From the NCBI GenBank assembly GCA_050084515.1, contig CM114272.1:22258001-22322000 (forward strand): a stretch of 64,000 nucleotides of DNA, given 5' to 3'. Of this stretch, positions 32,626 through 45,452 are shown piece after piece. The position numbers and the translations under genes were made by a program. Below the pieces are notes generated by a model. It was not told the DNA's origin. It saw only the letters and a list, made by a program, of their open reading frames with translations, and searched no databases. Numbering within the stretch: position 1 is the stretch's first letter; every line of letters begins with the position of its first letter. The stretch is from Blasia pusilla. Lineage: Eukaryota > Marchantiophyta > Marchantiopsida > Blasiales.

Positions 32626-35505
32626 TCAAATCTTTGACAGTTTGCCTTGAATGAAATCCCAAACAAGGGCGGCTAGCTCCTTCCGCCTTCCTTCGTAGTT
32701 ATGGTTTGCACCCTCAAAGATCCTCAACTCATGATTTGGTATGCATTGGGCAAAATCATAGGCATTCTCAACACCAACTATTTCATCTTTGGATCCATGA
32801 ATTGTCAGCACTCTGCACATCCAACTGTGATGTCAAAATTCACGACGAGTTCCTTTTGTTGAGTTCCAATCATGAATCCAAAACATCCGACACTACTGTG
32901 TTTAATGGGTTTTGGTGAATATGACTACCATGTTTACTTCATGAATACTTGATCTCATGAAACTAGACGCTCATGGATGCTTACAAAACATACCTGCAGC
33001 CCTTTGAGATAGCGCGTGAAGCAGCATCCATATCTGTTGCAAGTCTATCCTTCAAGCTTTCCATGGTAACTCGGTATTCCCCTACAAAAGACAACATGAC
33101 ATGCACAACTTTGTCAGACAGCTTACATACTTTGGGTTTGATTTCTGCCTCTGGTTTCAGTTGTGACTCTATACTATGGCTTGGGATCCCAGCCCCTCTA
33201 TCCAATTTGGAACATGTTTCATAGCAAGCATGGGGCTCCTTATTTGATCACAAAACTCTAAACATTTTTTAAAGTTAAGATTTGTGCTAGGGACAATTGC
33301 TACATGGGATCTGATCCCAAAAACTACCGCCATTTGCAGGACTCGTTAGTTTGGCACTATTTCATCCGCAAAATACAACAAAGAAACACTGCAGAAAACG
33401 ACCTTGCAAAGGCCACAAAGAGAACTCGTGAAATCTCCAGTGAATGGAGATGATAGAGACAGACTGAATGTCCATGCGACTTTGCTCAAAGAGCATGAAA
33501 GAAAATGATATCCTTCTATTTGACCGGAGAAAACTCCTATCTGGGACTCAAATCACTGTATCAACAACTTGGGAGGTCACCTGACTTAGATTTGACATCC
33601 AGGAAGCCATCTTCTTCCAGCTTTCTCATTCCCTCCTCTCCAAACCGCTCCTTTGTTCCTTTGGTCACGTCAAATCGCCCACTCACATTGACTACTACAC
33701 CCACATCGCCATACTTGGAAGCATACAGTACCACTACATTGCCACCTGAAGCACAAACTGCAAACTCAGATCAAAGATCAAATGCAAAAAACTCAATCAG
33801 GCATCCTAAAACTTCTCCAGCTTAAAAACAGAATAAGCAATTCGACTTCCGAAACTCGGAGCTCAAATCAAGCCATTCGGTCGCCCAAGTGGAAATCCTG
33901 GCAGATGCAGTGCTCTAGATTTTACGTCTCTCAGAAGGGTTCTTTCCTACCTCCATGCCAACAGCTTGTGACCTATTTTCTTCAATTCTCCCAGTGACCC
34001 TTCTCTCATGCTTGTGTCACGTCTTCTCATTCCTTTCAATTGCGTATGCGGTTGTTCCTAACATCTGTATAGCATGCCTACAAGTCTCCGTTTCACTCGA
34101 ACCAACTGCTCACAAACCTTTGCTGTGACCAACGATAGCACTGACTTCACGGCCTTTGGCAGTCCAATACTCAATCACTGCTCGCAGATCCTCCGCCTCT
34201 TTCCAGTAGTTACCATAAGCGAACTGTCCTTCACTCTCTCTGCAACCAGCTTCATTGGGCGCAGGATGGAGAACATGTGAGATACTTGTAAGACACCGAG
34301 CACCCAAAGTAATCCCCGCTGGAAAGCATCATAGAAGGGCATGAAGGAAGAAAAAACTCCACACTGTCTCGAAAGTTGGTCCACGAATCAGCTACACCTC
34401 ACAACAGTTCTTACAGCAGAATTTAAGACGTTACCCGTTTCCAGAAAAATCGAAGCGAAAGGTGCTCATGCCTTCAGATACCAGCGTAGATGCAATCACA
34501 CCAAGGGTGGTACTGTTCTGCAAGGGACACATCGGCTAGGTCAGAACCCACCACTGATCCAGCCAGCAGTACTGCATTGCCACCTTTACTTACAGGAGAA
34601 ATGGATGCAGAAGGTGATCATGCCTGAATACACTCGTGTGCATTGCAATCACACCTAGTGTAGCGCTTGTCGACCATTGCATCCCTAAAGAGACTCCGAC
34701 AGAGAACCGTCAAGAAAATTAAACAGCAATATCACCAACACCACTGTTGATTCGCCAGACTCCAAGCCAACGCGTGATCCTGCTCCAACGACGATAAACC
34801 AGTAAATTTGCAGAGCAATTCTCTTACCTTGGAAGAGCGGAAGCCATGGCAAAGGACACAAAGCTCTTTCGATCCAGTGTCAGCAATGATACCAGCTAAC
34901 TTCTCTCCAGCAAGATTAGGAATCGTGACGTTCAGCAAGGCACCTGCCCCCAATGCCGCCCGTTCTCAATTAGGCCTCAACAAACTAAAATCCCACGGCA
35001 CCACGCTCACTACGTCATCGGCATTTCCTCAGCAACCATTCCCTTACTCGACCGTCACTCACGCACACACAGCTGCAAATGCCAATTCACTTCCTAAAAT
35101 CCCACCTGCCGGGACGGTAGCCTCCTCCGTCATCTTCAAGCCCGGCAACCCGACGCGATCGCACTCGCCGCGGGCCGCAGAAGCCGACGAGCTCGTCGAT
35201 TTACGCACTCGACGATCCGCGCGACCACGATTGCGATATCTGAATGAATCAGAAGCAGCAGCAGCAGAAGAAGAAGAAAAAGAAGAAGTCGCAGCAGCAG
35301 CGATGGCCACGGATTGGGTGACGCCACACAACTCCGTTTGCCCTCTCGATGTCTCCAATTGTGCAAGGCCCCGCGACGATGATCCAAGAGTGGGAACGAA
35401 ACGAAAACTGTGCAGTGCGGCCATTGTCGCCACCGTCAGTCCGTCCATATGTATGAGGTTCAAACCGGACCGGACGGGTATGCGAGTTTCACGAGCGAGG
35501 TTCAT
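32626..35505 (-). CDS. Alpha/beta hydrolase (serine hydrolase, S33-like), 386 aa, seven exons
   Basis: Minus-strand exons 35505-35106, 34943-34828, 34517-34435, 34239-34118, 33745-33581, 33081-32994 and 32812-32626 join in phase (1161 nt with stop). The first about 125 residues are Ser/Ala/Arg-rich ('AAAATSSFSSSSAAAA') and look like an organelle transit peptide, probably plastid. The hydrolase fold follows: 'ELCVLCHGFRSSK' (oxyanion region), 'STFRFDFSGNG', nucleophile elbow GHSKGG with Ser239, 'GGNVVVLYASKYGDV', then Asp334 in 'VLTIHGSKDEIV' and His362 in 'IFEGANHNY'. This Ser-Asp-His triad and the order match plant S33-type esterase/lysophospholipase-like proteins; the substrate is not predictable. 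The start could also be a later in-frame Met in exon 1 (the one in 'MDGLTVATMAALHSF'). A decayed copy of exon 3 sits in intron 2. Confidence 0.9.
34590..34668 (-). repeat. Decayed duplicate of exon 3 inside intron 2 of the hydrolase gene
   Basis: On the minus strand this stretch matches exon 3 (34517-34435) in blocks, for example 'TAGGTGTGATTGCA' against 'TTGGTGTGATTGCA' and 'GGCATGATCACCTT' against 'GGCATGAGCACCTT'. Indels shift the frame, and the donor region is degraded to a TGTAAG-like sequence. It lies upstream of the true exon in transcription order. Confidence 0.65.
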
Positions 35506-36222
35506 CCGAATATGTCCGTGAGATAGGGGAGACTTTTGTAATGAAAATGTCCTTTTAACGCTATTAATCTTTTTCTTTTTCTTGAAAATGCTACATTCAA
35601 TTGATCATGGAAAAAATTTGGTGAGTAGATTTTTCTGTTTATCAAAGTTTGGTCTTGAGAATGTGCAAAAGCGGGAATGGGAGATTGAAGTCTACATGAG
35701 TCAAAGGATAAACCCGAGTCGGACGTAATCAATGGGATGCGTGAAATGAAGATTCGATCTCGAGTGTTCAATGACATGTTGCATGAATCCACAAATCATT
35801 ATTGAGTGTTGTTAGCTTGTCCCTTTGCATCGATCATGATTCATAAAAGCATGATGGATGCTCCAATTTTCAACATAAACAATGCGGTGGTAAACCAAAC
35901 GGTAAACATATAATTAATAATTAAGATGGATACATGTAAATCATTTGCTCATCCGAAATAGAATCAACATTGTGGTTCATGTGTTCTTGCAAATTTTAAA
36001 CACATTTACTAGAAGATGATTTATTTAGGTGGGAGAATTATATATTTCATGAAATAAATATATGTAAAGTAGAGTTATAATGATTTCCTCCGCTTGAAAC
36101 CGAGACATGACTTCTACATTGATGTCATCAACATCTCAATTTTTTGGTATAATTTTTTTTTACTTATATCTCTTAAGATGTTGATATTATGAAACTTTTC
36201 AAAATCCTTTCCATAGATGATG
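35506..36222. other. Upstream region of the hydrolase gene; no other feature seen
   Basis: Promoter side of the minus-strand hydrolase gene. AT-rich, with no domain in any frame. The 3' end of the neighbouring Helitron fossil should lie here, but I could not fix it. Confidence 0.35.
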
Positions 36223-38720
36223 TTAATAACCCTCTCCAACTTCCAATAAAATTCTGCAAAATGTTGTTGTTATACATGCATGTCCGCTTCCAAAGTTTGA
36301 ACTCTCATATTCTTCGTAAGTTTCATCACCCTCACATGCAATTATAGAGATCGATGACCCCTTTGATGTAGCTTGGATAAGTTTTGGACAATGTCCATGA
36401 CAAACAACAAGAAAGATTTGGCAAAAATCCCCACCAAAGATTGGTAATTTTCCATCGAACGAAACACTCCTCAAATCTTTGGATATTAGTCTTATGATAT
36501 CTTGTAAGGAACGATTTACACCCTCAAATACATATCGATGAGTCATAGGTGTCTTATCCCATATGACAAGCTAAGCCTTTTGAATTATACATGCAGCTTG
36601 GCTATTAACGGGTAATCTACACAAACATACTCAAAGATACTAGAATTTTGGGTAAGATATTATTGTACTACTTGGATATGAAGGTGCAAAGTTAGGGGTT
36701 AAGTAAACACTTACCTGCAAGTAGACCTTTCATCTACATTGATTGGAATCTTGAAGCGTGAATGCGTATTGCGTCCTCCATCTAACAACAAAGTTGCTAT
36801 CCTTGAGGATGCAACAACTAAAGCTATACCGCCATCACCTCGTACACTTATGAGAAGATAATTATACTCAAAGGTGTTTCCAATTCCGCCAGGCTCATGA
36901 ATGAAGAACATTATTGAATCGGGTATAATATCCCCGAAAATGATGGTATTGAGTTTATCGTGTATAGCATCCTAAAACAACCATTGTCCATCATTCAAAG
37001 TTTCCTCTCCTAACCTAGCTCGTTCATGTAAGTCATCTTAATCATATAGGAGCTCTTTCGTTTCCAAATACAAATTTGAAGATATATGGAGCTTGGAAAT
37101 CCATTTGAGGCATATATGGAAAATCAGGTAATTATTTTCTTTAATCTTGCAAAAAGTAGTGGATTTCCAATAATGCAGTGTAGAAAATCAAAACAGTTGG
37201 GGCACTATAAGGAATCCTCATTTTTTGCATAAATTCCACAATTTGGGAAATAAGTCCATGAGGAAAAGGAAGAAATAAGAAATTTTACCATAAGAATAGG
37301 AAATACCTCTCATCTTTCATTTAAGATATCCTCTATGAGTTGGGTCAAAAATTGACTCCATAGTTGAGCATGTCGAACTATAGTGTGTTATGAGCCACGA
37401 TAATAGGAAAGAGTTGACAAAGCGTACGACTTGTGCGCATTTTTAATGCTTAGTGGAAGCATAAGAACACTACCCTATCATCCTTAAAAAGGCTCATTTG
37501 AATAGCAACCTCCTTCAATGTTGGATATAACACTCCATGCACAGTTCTCAAGTTTTGAAATGTGGCTGCACCTTGAATATGATGAAGAAGCAATCGCAAC
37601 CAAGGGCCTCTCCTTTACCTATCAAAACTTGAAGGTATTTTCTGAATAAATGGAACATTGCAATAATCATAAAGATGTTGGAAAAGTCATATAATTTGTA
37701 TGTCCATTGTGGCAATTGGAAACAAATATATCTGGGTAAATGAGATGCAAGAAATTGATCCGATGACCACAATCAAATTTTCTTTGAATTTTACGAATCT
37801 AGTTTTTATTACTCCAACGATAATAGAAAGGAAACTTAAGGTAAAAACAATTTTAAACCTCCAAATCTAAATGATTAGTTGCAAACCATTGTGTAAGAGT
37901 TGTCTCCCTAATCCTTTGTAGTACCTCCTTGATATTGGCATTATCATTAAAGAAAATGATTTGTAACTTGGGTAGATGAATTGTCAATCTTACAATACTT
38001 GTATGTTCCGTATGTGAGTTAAACTTTAATATCCATAATGCCTCAGAAGGAGAGATATATCTGTAATGAAGATAAAAAAAATTTAGTAAAGTGTCTCTTC
38101 TAGAATGTGTAGACATGTTGAAGAAACGAAAAAAGGATTCAAAAATGAATCACTATCTTGCATCAGGATAATGTTATGTCTCATCGATTATCTCCCTTGT
38201 TATTTTGGTAGTTGCATCATTAGAAACCTTAACTAATATCGCATTGGATCCTTTATATACATATTTCCATGAGTATTTCACAATAAAAATAGCATTCGTG
38301 ATCTCCAATTGATATGACAATCAAAGAAAGTACATAACAAAGTATTGTAAGGAACAACCCAACCATTGTCAAAAATTTAATCATACTTGATTATCTTTAC
38401 TCCATTGATGTGATCTCCTCCCATTTTAGATCGCATTATCGTAAGAAAATAATATGGTTTCCCGAGGTGTATCATTATTGTCATTGCATCTTGGTATAGC
38501 TAATGCATATGGCATAGACCCCCAATGAAAGAACAAGGCAATATAATGTGCCTCCCACACCTTGCATAATCTCCATCATTTTGATATATGACATCCTTTA
38601 TACCTTGATATAATTTAGTTCACAACTCTTTTCGATTTGAGCGAACCCAAGATAGCAATTGCATCTCTATTGTGGCAAAAATATCAACCATATACTCTTG
38701 AGTAAGATGACCAAATTGAA
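36223..38720 (-). pseudogene. Helitron Rep/helicase fossil
   Basis: Minus strand, in the correct order for a Helitron RepHel protein. Rep-region pieces come first: 'GRHIILPCSFIGG', 'LYQDAMTIMIHLGKPYYFLT', 'DNGWVVPYNTLL', and then 'KYVYKGSNA' near 38240. 'YISPSEALWILKF' and 'TTLTQWFATNH' follow (38116-37853). PIF1-type helicase pieces come last: Walker A region 'FFIHEPGGIGNTF' (36911-36711; the GTGKT residues are altered) and 'MTHRYVFEGVNRSL' with 'FGGDFCQIFLVV' (36546-36223). The segment between 'KPYYFLT' and 'DNGWVVPYN', which normally holds the HUH nuclease motif, is missing. Stops and frameshifts are frequent. Autonomous Helitrons use this protein for rolling-circle transposition; this copy is dead. 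Confidence 0.85.
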
Positions 38721-41700
38721 GCAACGAATTATCTTCTTTGGCACCAAAACATGTTTAAAGTCCAAAAGAGGCAAAATTTATTGTAGTAAAATTTTTTTTC
38801 CTTCCTTCATGACAAATCTCATCATCGATTCTTTCTTTCTCCATAAAATCATCCAATCCTTTAGCATGCATGTGGTGACATTAGTTTTCCACGTGGGCAT
38901 TTATCTCTAGTTATCTCAAATCATAGTAGGAGAGAGAGGAGGTAGAGATGGAGCCTTGGGTAGATTTAAAACATATATGCGGATAAGTGTTCTTATTAGA
39001 TAAAGAGCTAGGAGAAGCCCCGGAAGAAATTGCGCTATAGTATATAGAGAGATAGCTAGGAGAAATTGCGACCGGGCCTTGTATGGATGATGGTTCGATA
39101 TGAGTCAATAATGTATTATCCCATTGTAGAGAGCGGTTTCTCTATCGTCATGCTACTTATTGGATGTGCAAGACATGATACTTGAAGTTCGATTGTCACT
39201 CGACCAATGTCCTCCTTTTGTGTGTTTATTGGTTGTGTTGTAAGGTTGAAGTTCATCTACAAAATAAAGCTCACTTGCTCAAATTTTCCACGTAGATTTG
39301 CTTGCAAAGACCAGAGTAGACAAAGAAGACATTGTAGTTAGCAATTTGGGACCAAGGGATCTTTGGAAATAGGAGACACAAGTTGAGAGGAGATGCACAT
39401 AGCTTCTAAAGATGGCTAGGAGGGAGCAGTGATTGGAGTTGGAGTTTAAGATGAAAATAATACAACTTACTCAATTAAGAGACCTTCAAATACTAGATGT
39501 AGAGCACTACATACCAGATCAGAGCAGTGATCCGATGCGTACTACATTAGGAGACGATGAGAAAACTTTGAAGAAAACTATGCATTTCTCAATAGAGCTT
39601 AATATGGAAATCCAACCTCAATATGTGCTATCTGATTGAATCAAGCATGAGTTCAAATCCGCTCTTTTCCTGACTGAGAAAATAAGTGGGTTACATGAGT
39701 TAGTGCTTCAACCTCCATATTGTAAACATGAACAGTGTGTATAAATAAGTATTGTAAAGTCTACTAAGCCCTCCTCCGAGGATGAAAAACCCTAGAACAC
39801 AAGCCGACCTCCACATGTATGGCCCTCCTTTGAGGAATCATAACTATTAGAACCATTGGGGAATTTGAAAATTTGAAATGAGTCCCACGCTATTAGAAAC
39901 ATATCGACACTCTGCATGTGAAAGATGGTAATTGTCATTACTACATTAAAAAAAAAGGTGGGAAGGTTTGAGAATTTTGAATATGTGAACATGCAAAACA
40001 AAAAGACTTCCATGGGAATAACACAAGTCAAAATGATCTTAGGTAAAACTACCAAGTATCAACATGGGAGGTGTTTAGTTAGTAAAGAGGCACTTTCCAA
40101 TAATAGTATAGATGATTAGAAATGAAAAGACTCAATATATGGAGAATGACATTGTGAAGTTGTTGGAAATGCGTTGAAATTTTAGAGTTTACTATTCAAA
40201 AAGATTACTAAAAATAGTGAATGTAGATTTCTTTAATATTGCATCTCTAACTTGGCTTAAGAAAAAATTCATATCTTTTCCTTATTAATTGGGGAAAAAA
40301 TAAGTTATGGATTCTTTTTTTCGAGCCCCATCTCTCAATTAAGAAAAAGAAAATCACTCATTTTGATCAATTCTTTTTTTTACAGAGTAGAGTTTAAATT
40401 TTCCTCCCAATCGAGCTCCAAAATTAAACTACTTTAGAAAGAAAATGTCCGTCATTAATTTGAAGAATAATTGTTATCCCAAATCTCTCTTATTATTATT
40501 TTAAAATTTTTCCCTAATTACGAATTAATCTTCCCTCCAATGAAACTTGGAAATTCTTCTTTCTAATAATATTTTTTGGCATGAAAATTGAACACATAAA
40601 TTTTAATTTTAAAAGGAAAAGACATAATAAACATGAGGGGGACTTTGGAATATTTCCTTGAGAAAAATTCATTACATTTTTTAAAATATTAAATTTATTC
40701 AAAATATTTATTTATCCTTATCAAATTTAAAAGAAATTAATTTTACTGAAAAAAGAAACTAATGCAATGATTCAAACCTTCCCCTCATTCTACTTTCCAG
40801 CATAGAGCAGGCTGAGAAAATTTTCAAATTAGAGAGGCCTCGTGAACAAATTTCACAAATGGCATTCATTGATAAGTTTTCAAAGTGAGCAAACCCCCAT
40901 AAGTTCTATAATAGTATGATAATGGGTGGAAAGTAAGATTTAAGAAAATAAGTTGTTGTAAAAATAAGATCATAAAAAGGGGATAAGAATGCATGATCAA
41001 TGATGCAAACATTACTTTCTGTACTATCTTTGAGTTTGTGAATATTTTTTGAAGTCATAATTTTTATTTTTTGAAACAAAATTTCCACGCTCTAACTTTC
41101 TCTACTATCTTTGAGTTTGTGACTATCTTGTTGCATTGGTGCAACAAGATGGTCAAATATCTAAGCTACCTAGAAAAATTCTAACTTATTTGTGAAGGTA
41201 CATAAAGGATTTTCTTGAAATTCCTACAAACTATGAAAGCACGAAGCTCTTAAGGCATTGAGAAAATTTTAGTGTCTAACTTAAATAGAAATCCTGTATT
41301 GAATAAATAAAAGAGAAACGGGGTGGGCAAAGGAGGGGATGAGGTGGGAGATGGAGGACCCTCCTAACACACAAATACTATGTACATATGCAACCTTGGT
41401 CCATAATATCTTCTTTGAGGAATTCTTATATTAAAGTATATATTTTTTCCTTTGTTCTCTCTACAAGATTTTATTGAATACATTTATAGTATTACATACC
41501 CTTGTGTATTTATTGATATACTTTGATATGCCCCTTGATGTATATTTGAGATACTTTCTCTAGTATTTGGTTATATCTAACGATAACTTCTTGATTTCAA
41601 CACTAACACTCATTTAGAAAAATGCATATATGATGCTTTAGAAAACCTGATTTTGTTAAAATATTCAAATCCATAGATAAACTATTCCATGGGTGGATGA

Positions 41701-41829
41701 ATCTTGTAAAATTTTTATATGGTTAAGGGTGAAGTGCATATTCCTCTCTCATCTGAAATCATTTTTAGGGTGTAAGGTTCTCGCATTTGGTATTACGTAA
41801 AATGATATAGGGTTTACATGTAGGGTTTA
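38721..41829. other. AT-rich region, no gene recognised
   Basis: About 3.1 kb of strongly AT-rich DNA. The minus-strand frame at 39108-38911 may be an N-terminal leftover of the Helitron, but this is not supported by motifs. A perfect hairpin ('atcttgttgca', 4-nt loop, 'tgcaacaagat') lies at 41125-41150. The phrase 'ctatctttgagtttgtga' occurs twice, near 41023 and 41106. Confidence 0.4.
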
Positions 41830-42111
41830 TGTGATACCCACAATTCTGTAATCTTGAAGAATATATCTTTTTATTCAACGAAGACTCTTGTATATTATGA
41901 TTTTGATTATGATTATCTATTATTATGAAGAAGAAAACATAGGTACTAAGAAGGATCGGAAGCTGACACTGGAATACTACAATTGAATTACATAATCAAT
42001 TACACTTTTACAACATAATCATCACTTTATACTCTCTTTTCATCCAACAATGATCCTCTTGGGGATCGAACTCTACAATTGACTGTAAATAAGAAACACT
42101 TAGACATTACA
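41830..42111 (+). repeat. 5' LTR (282 bp)
   Basis: Starts 'tgtgatacccac' and ends 'cttagacattaca'. It is preceded by GTTTA, the target-site duplication. Confidence 0.97.
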
Positions 42112-42128
42112 TATAGTCGAAGACTTTT

Positions 42129-42148
42129 TGGCGCCGCTGCCGGGGATC
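42129..42148 (+). other. Primer-binding site, tRNA-Asp type
   Basis: 'tggcgccgctgccggggatc' begins 17 nt after the LTR. It is complementary to the 3' end of plant tRNA-Asp as I remember it, with about one mismatch in 20. Confidence 0.75.
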
Positions 42149-42547
42149 ATATCCTTGGCTGAGAAGGGAGAGAAAGATCCATGGGGAGGCAGGGAACGGA
42201 GAAAGAAGCTTCGCTCCTAGACAACCCACATTCTAATTCTTACTAAAGACCATCGGCTAGCTCTAGCGACCCCTGTAAGACAATGTATGCTTGAAGATAA
42301 CAATACAGTTACTGCATTGGTGCTAGAGAAGATAGGCCAACTAATTAGAATGGTCAAAGAACCGGTCGCCGAACGGTGCTTCGCCCATGGACGATAGTTG
42401 TACTTGGTGAAAACCCGGTACTTCTGTCTATGGGAGGAAAACGTGGCAGGAAGCGTAGGAGCACCAGGCACCCTCCTGTAGATCTAAAAAGAATCAGTAG
42501 TTAACCTCCATCCATGGACCCTTACCCTATCGCCACCGTGGGGGTGA

Positions 42548-44167
42548 TTGCGAGTTGCCAAATCCCCCAAGAAACTTATGGAAGGCTCTCAGCCCTCTTC
42601 GCGAGAGCAGCAAGCCGATCGGTGCAGTAGGCAACAGGAACAGCAACCGGCTTGGAGACTCCCGGGTTCGTCTCCGAGTCTTCGTCCTCGTCCAAAGATG
42701 AAGACCAAGAAGAAAGAAAGGGACAAATTTCCCACTACGTCCCCTGCCAGTTCGCAGTCGGACGAAGAGTCGTCTTGGGACCCCTTTGGAGAGTCAGGGA
42801 GCGAGGAGCCGATCAGAGCACCTCGGCCGGCACCTTTACCTCCTCCTTCTTGAGCATCAAGCCCGGGAGCCAGCAGGAGAGCAGTGCCCATGGCCAACAC
42901 TAGGAAAACTCTGCTAAGGTACCCCACCTTTGCTGGAGGCCGACAAGACGATGTGGATAACTTTATTCTTGAATTCACCCATGTCGCAAAAGCCAACGTG
43001 GAAGGGGCAGAGGAGGATTTGTTACGAGTCTTCCCGGGCCTGCTCAAGAAGCGAGCAAGCCAGTGGTATGAAGGTCTCGGAGCAGAAGTCACGGAGACCT
43101 GGAAAAGGGTCGTGGAATCCTTCCTACACGAGTTCCGCGACTTGGAGTTCGAGGACAGGCTTCTTACAAAGCTTCGCGACCTGAAGCGAAGAAAGAAGGA
43201 AACTCTCCGGGAATATACCCACCGGTTCCGGAGCCTTGTGAATAAGCTAGAACACACGACTACCTCCCAATTGGTAGATTGGTTCGTGTCTGGCTTGTCC
43301 AAAGAAATGGATAGGTATTGCCGGAGAGGTCAACGGGATTCCCTAGAGGCAGTCATAGCCTCTGCTGAGGCGTACGAAGCTTTAGAAAAGTCCCGCCGAA
43401 CACGAAGACGGCGTCACCAACGAAGAGGGGCGTCGCAGACTAGTGATTCGTCCGAAGACGAAGCGACCTCCACCGACACGGAATCCTCTACAGAGGATTC
43501 GTCTGAGTCTTCGGACTCGGAGCAGGAGGTAAAAGCTAAGAGGAAGGGGAAGAGCAGGCGTCATCGCTCCCCCAAGCACCAGACTAAAACCCGACCAAGT
43601 ACCAAGCGTCGTCCTCAGCGGTCGGAAAGTCCGGTAAGAGGGACGGCAAGGAAGGCCGGCAAATCGGCCATGGAGGAACTTAGTAAACAAATGGCTGAGT
43701 TGAAGGTATATTTGGCGGCCAAGAAGGACCCCAGAAGACGACCCGGGCTGATGAGGCCCAACGTTTGGTGTAGTAGTTGTGGAACTCAGGGGCATACTGT
43801 ACAAGAATGCCCTGCTCAGCGGGATCTGCGGTGGGTCCAGGAAGAGGCCCCTATTGAAGAAGGATGGTATGAACCAGAACAGTGGGAAGGGTGCTATGCC
43901 GTGCAAGCGGTGCCACCCCCAAACCCTGGAAGAAGCTGGATCACGCGGTATGTACCTCCGGAATACGGGGAACAGAGACCCCTGAGACAGATTATGGGTC
44001 CGGCGGCCTTCACGCCACCCATCAAGAGAAATTGTTGTTATAACTGCGGCGCAGCAGACCACTGGGCCAATAATTGCCCAAACCGGCGACAGTGGGACTC
44101 AATCCCTTATGCGCGGAAGGCGCAAGAAGAAGGGCGGGCACACTGCCGTGGAATGCCCGGAGCCTAA
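42548..44167 (+). CDS. Gag polyprotein, with an in-frame stop before the main start
   Basis: The main frame starts at ATG 42884 (427 codons). Residues 10-160 form the retrotransposon capsid region ('FILEFTHVAKANVEGAE', 'RASQWYEGLG', 'FLHEFRDLEFEDRLLTKL', 'YTHRFRSLVNKL'). Residues 165-260 are an unusual acidic Ser/Asp/Glu run followed by a basic RS-like run. Two zinc knuckles follow: 'CSSCGTQGHTVQECP' and 'CYNCGAADHWANNCP'. The same frame is open upstream from 42548 to a TGA at 42851-42853, so the ancestral Gag may have begun there. At the C-terminus the frame is shifted: the neighbouring frame from 44109 carries 'GGHTAVECPEP', the second half of a third knuckle. Confidence 0.88.
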
Positions 44168-45180
44168 GGTCCCACGTTTGTTGGTCAGGTATGTAAATAC
44201 TCCAGTGGCTCAACCAGAGCCCAAGAACGATGTAAATGTACAACTGGTCCGGGTGGAAGAAGTAGTGTCCCCGAGACCAAGGCAAGTCACGATCAGCGAG
44301 GAAGACTCGACCCAAGGGGCCAACGAAGAATCATCAGACTGGCCCAAAGAATTTCAAGAAACAGTGTTGGCGGTCACCACGAGATCAAAGAGTCAGACCG
44401 CAGGGACCCCAAAGGTAAAGAATGGTGCTTCGTCTTCGCGCGAAGCTCGGGAGCCCAAGAACAAAGCGGTGAACACCTTACATGCCGGAAAGGCCATCCT
44501 CAAAGGCGATGTGGACCCTGCCTTTGACCAAAGTCATCCGAAATACTTCCATCAGGATGTGGAGGACCAGGTCCGTGCTCAAGTGCGGGAGGCCCAGGAA
44601 CCAGAGGGGAAACAGACCCCAGAAAAGGCAAAGGCCAACCCAAGGACGACAGTCCAAGCCATGGCGACATCACCACTGGTCCTAGAAGCATACGATTTAT
44701 TGAGGGACTTGGCGTCAACCCCGGCCAACATAACCCTGCTGTAGTTGCTAATGGATAACCCAGTATACGGAAAAATCCTGCAGCAGTGGAAAATCAGCCG
44801 CAAAAGACCCAGGAAGGCAGCGAAGCAGCTGCCAGTGGTGGACCTGTTCCGTATCGAAGTCGAGGACTTGGGAGCCCCCGAAGTGGAGGTGGAGATTGAG
44901 GGCCATACTATTAAGAAGGTCCCCATTGATTCCGGAAGCGGAATCAATATTATGACGGAGCAAACAGCTCGGGCCCTAGGGTACACGGTGTACGAGCCCA
45001 CAGACAAGTACTTGCGGTTTGCAGATCAATCCCGGAAGAGACCCTCGAATACTCACGCAAATTCCGACCATGCTCGGGAGTGTTGTTTATGTTGGACTAC
45101 TTAGTCTTACATTACGACATGACGGGCTATCCTTTGCTCATCGGAAGACCCTGGTGTATGGCGCGAGAGTGACTCTGATT
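44109..45180 (+). pseudogene. Gag C-terminal linker and aspartic protease, frameshifted
   Basis: One frame runs from 44109 to a TAG at 44742-44744 and resumes at 44745. It contains 'VPIDSGSGINIMTEQTARAL', the D-S-G protease site, then 'EPTDKYLRFADQS'. Near 45050-45100 the frame is lost. The protease C-terminal part appears in another frame as 'DYLVLHYDMTGYPLLIGRPW' (about 45090-45160) before the Pol frame takes over. The element therefore needs at least one stop and two frame changes repaired to express protease with Pol; this copy is probably not autonomous. Confidence 0.75.
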
Positions 45181-45452
45181 GGAAAAAGGCGTCGGTTCAC
45201 ATTCCGGCGCCGAATCAAGACTCGAAGCGGCTCATCAAGCTGTCGTGGAAATCTCGACCACCCCAAGGAGAGACGCCACCGACTGACGACGGCTATACGT
45301 CAGATCAAGACAACACCACCGCTACTGAGTCCTCGTCCAATGTATATTACTTAGAATGTTATGAAATAGATGAGGAGGCAGTACCCTCCAAGCCAAGGTC
45401 GACTCGAGAGGAAGAGAAGCTAGGTCATAGCACCTTCCAGTTTACCGAAAAC

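Noticed and set aside
34808-35521. 237-codon plus-strand frame
   Set aside because: It lies antisense to exons 1 and 2 of the hydrolase gene and contains the translation of their complement (Ala/Glu runs from the Ser-rich transit region). No domain.
42589-44062. Minus-strand frames of 237 and 226 codons
   Set aside because: They are the antisense of the Gag ORF; the Ser-rich composition mirrors its acidic/Ser region.
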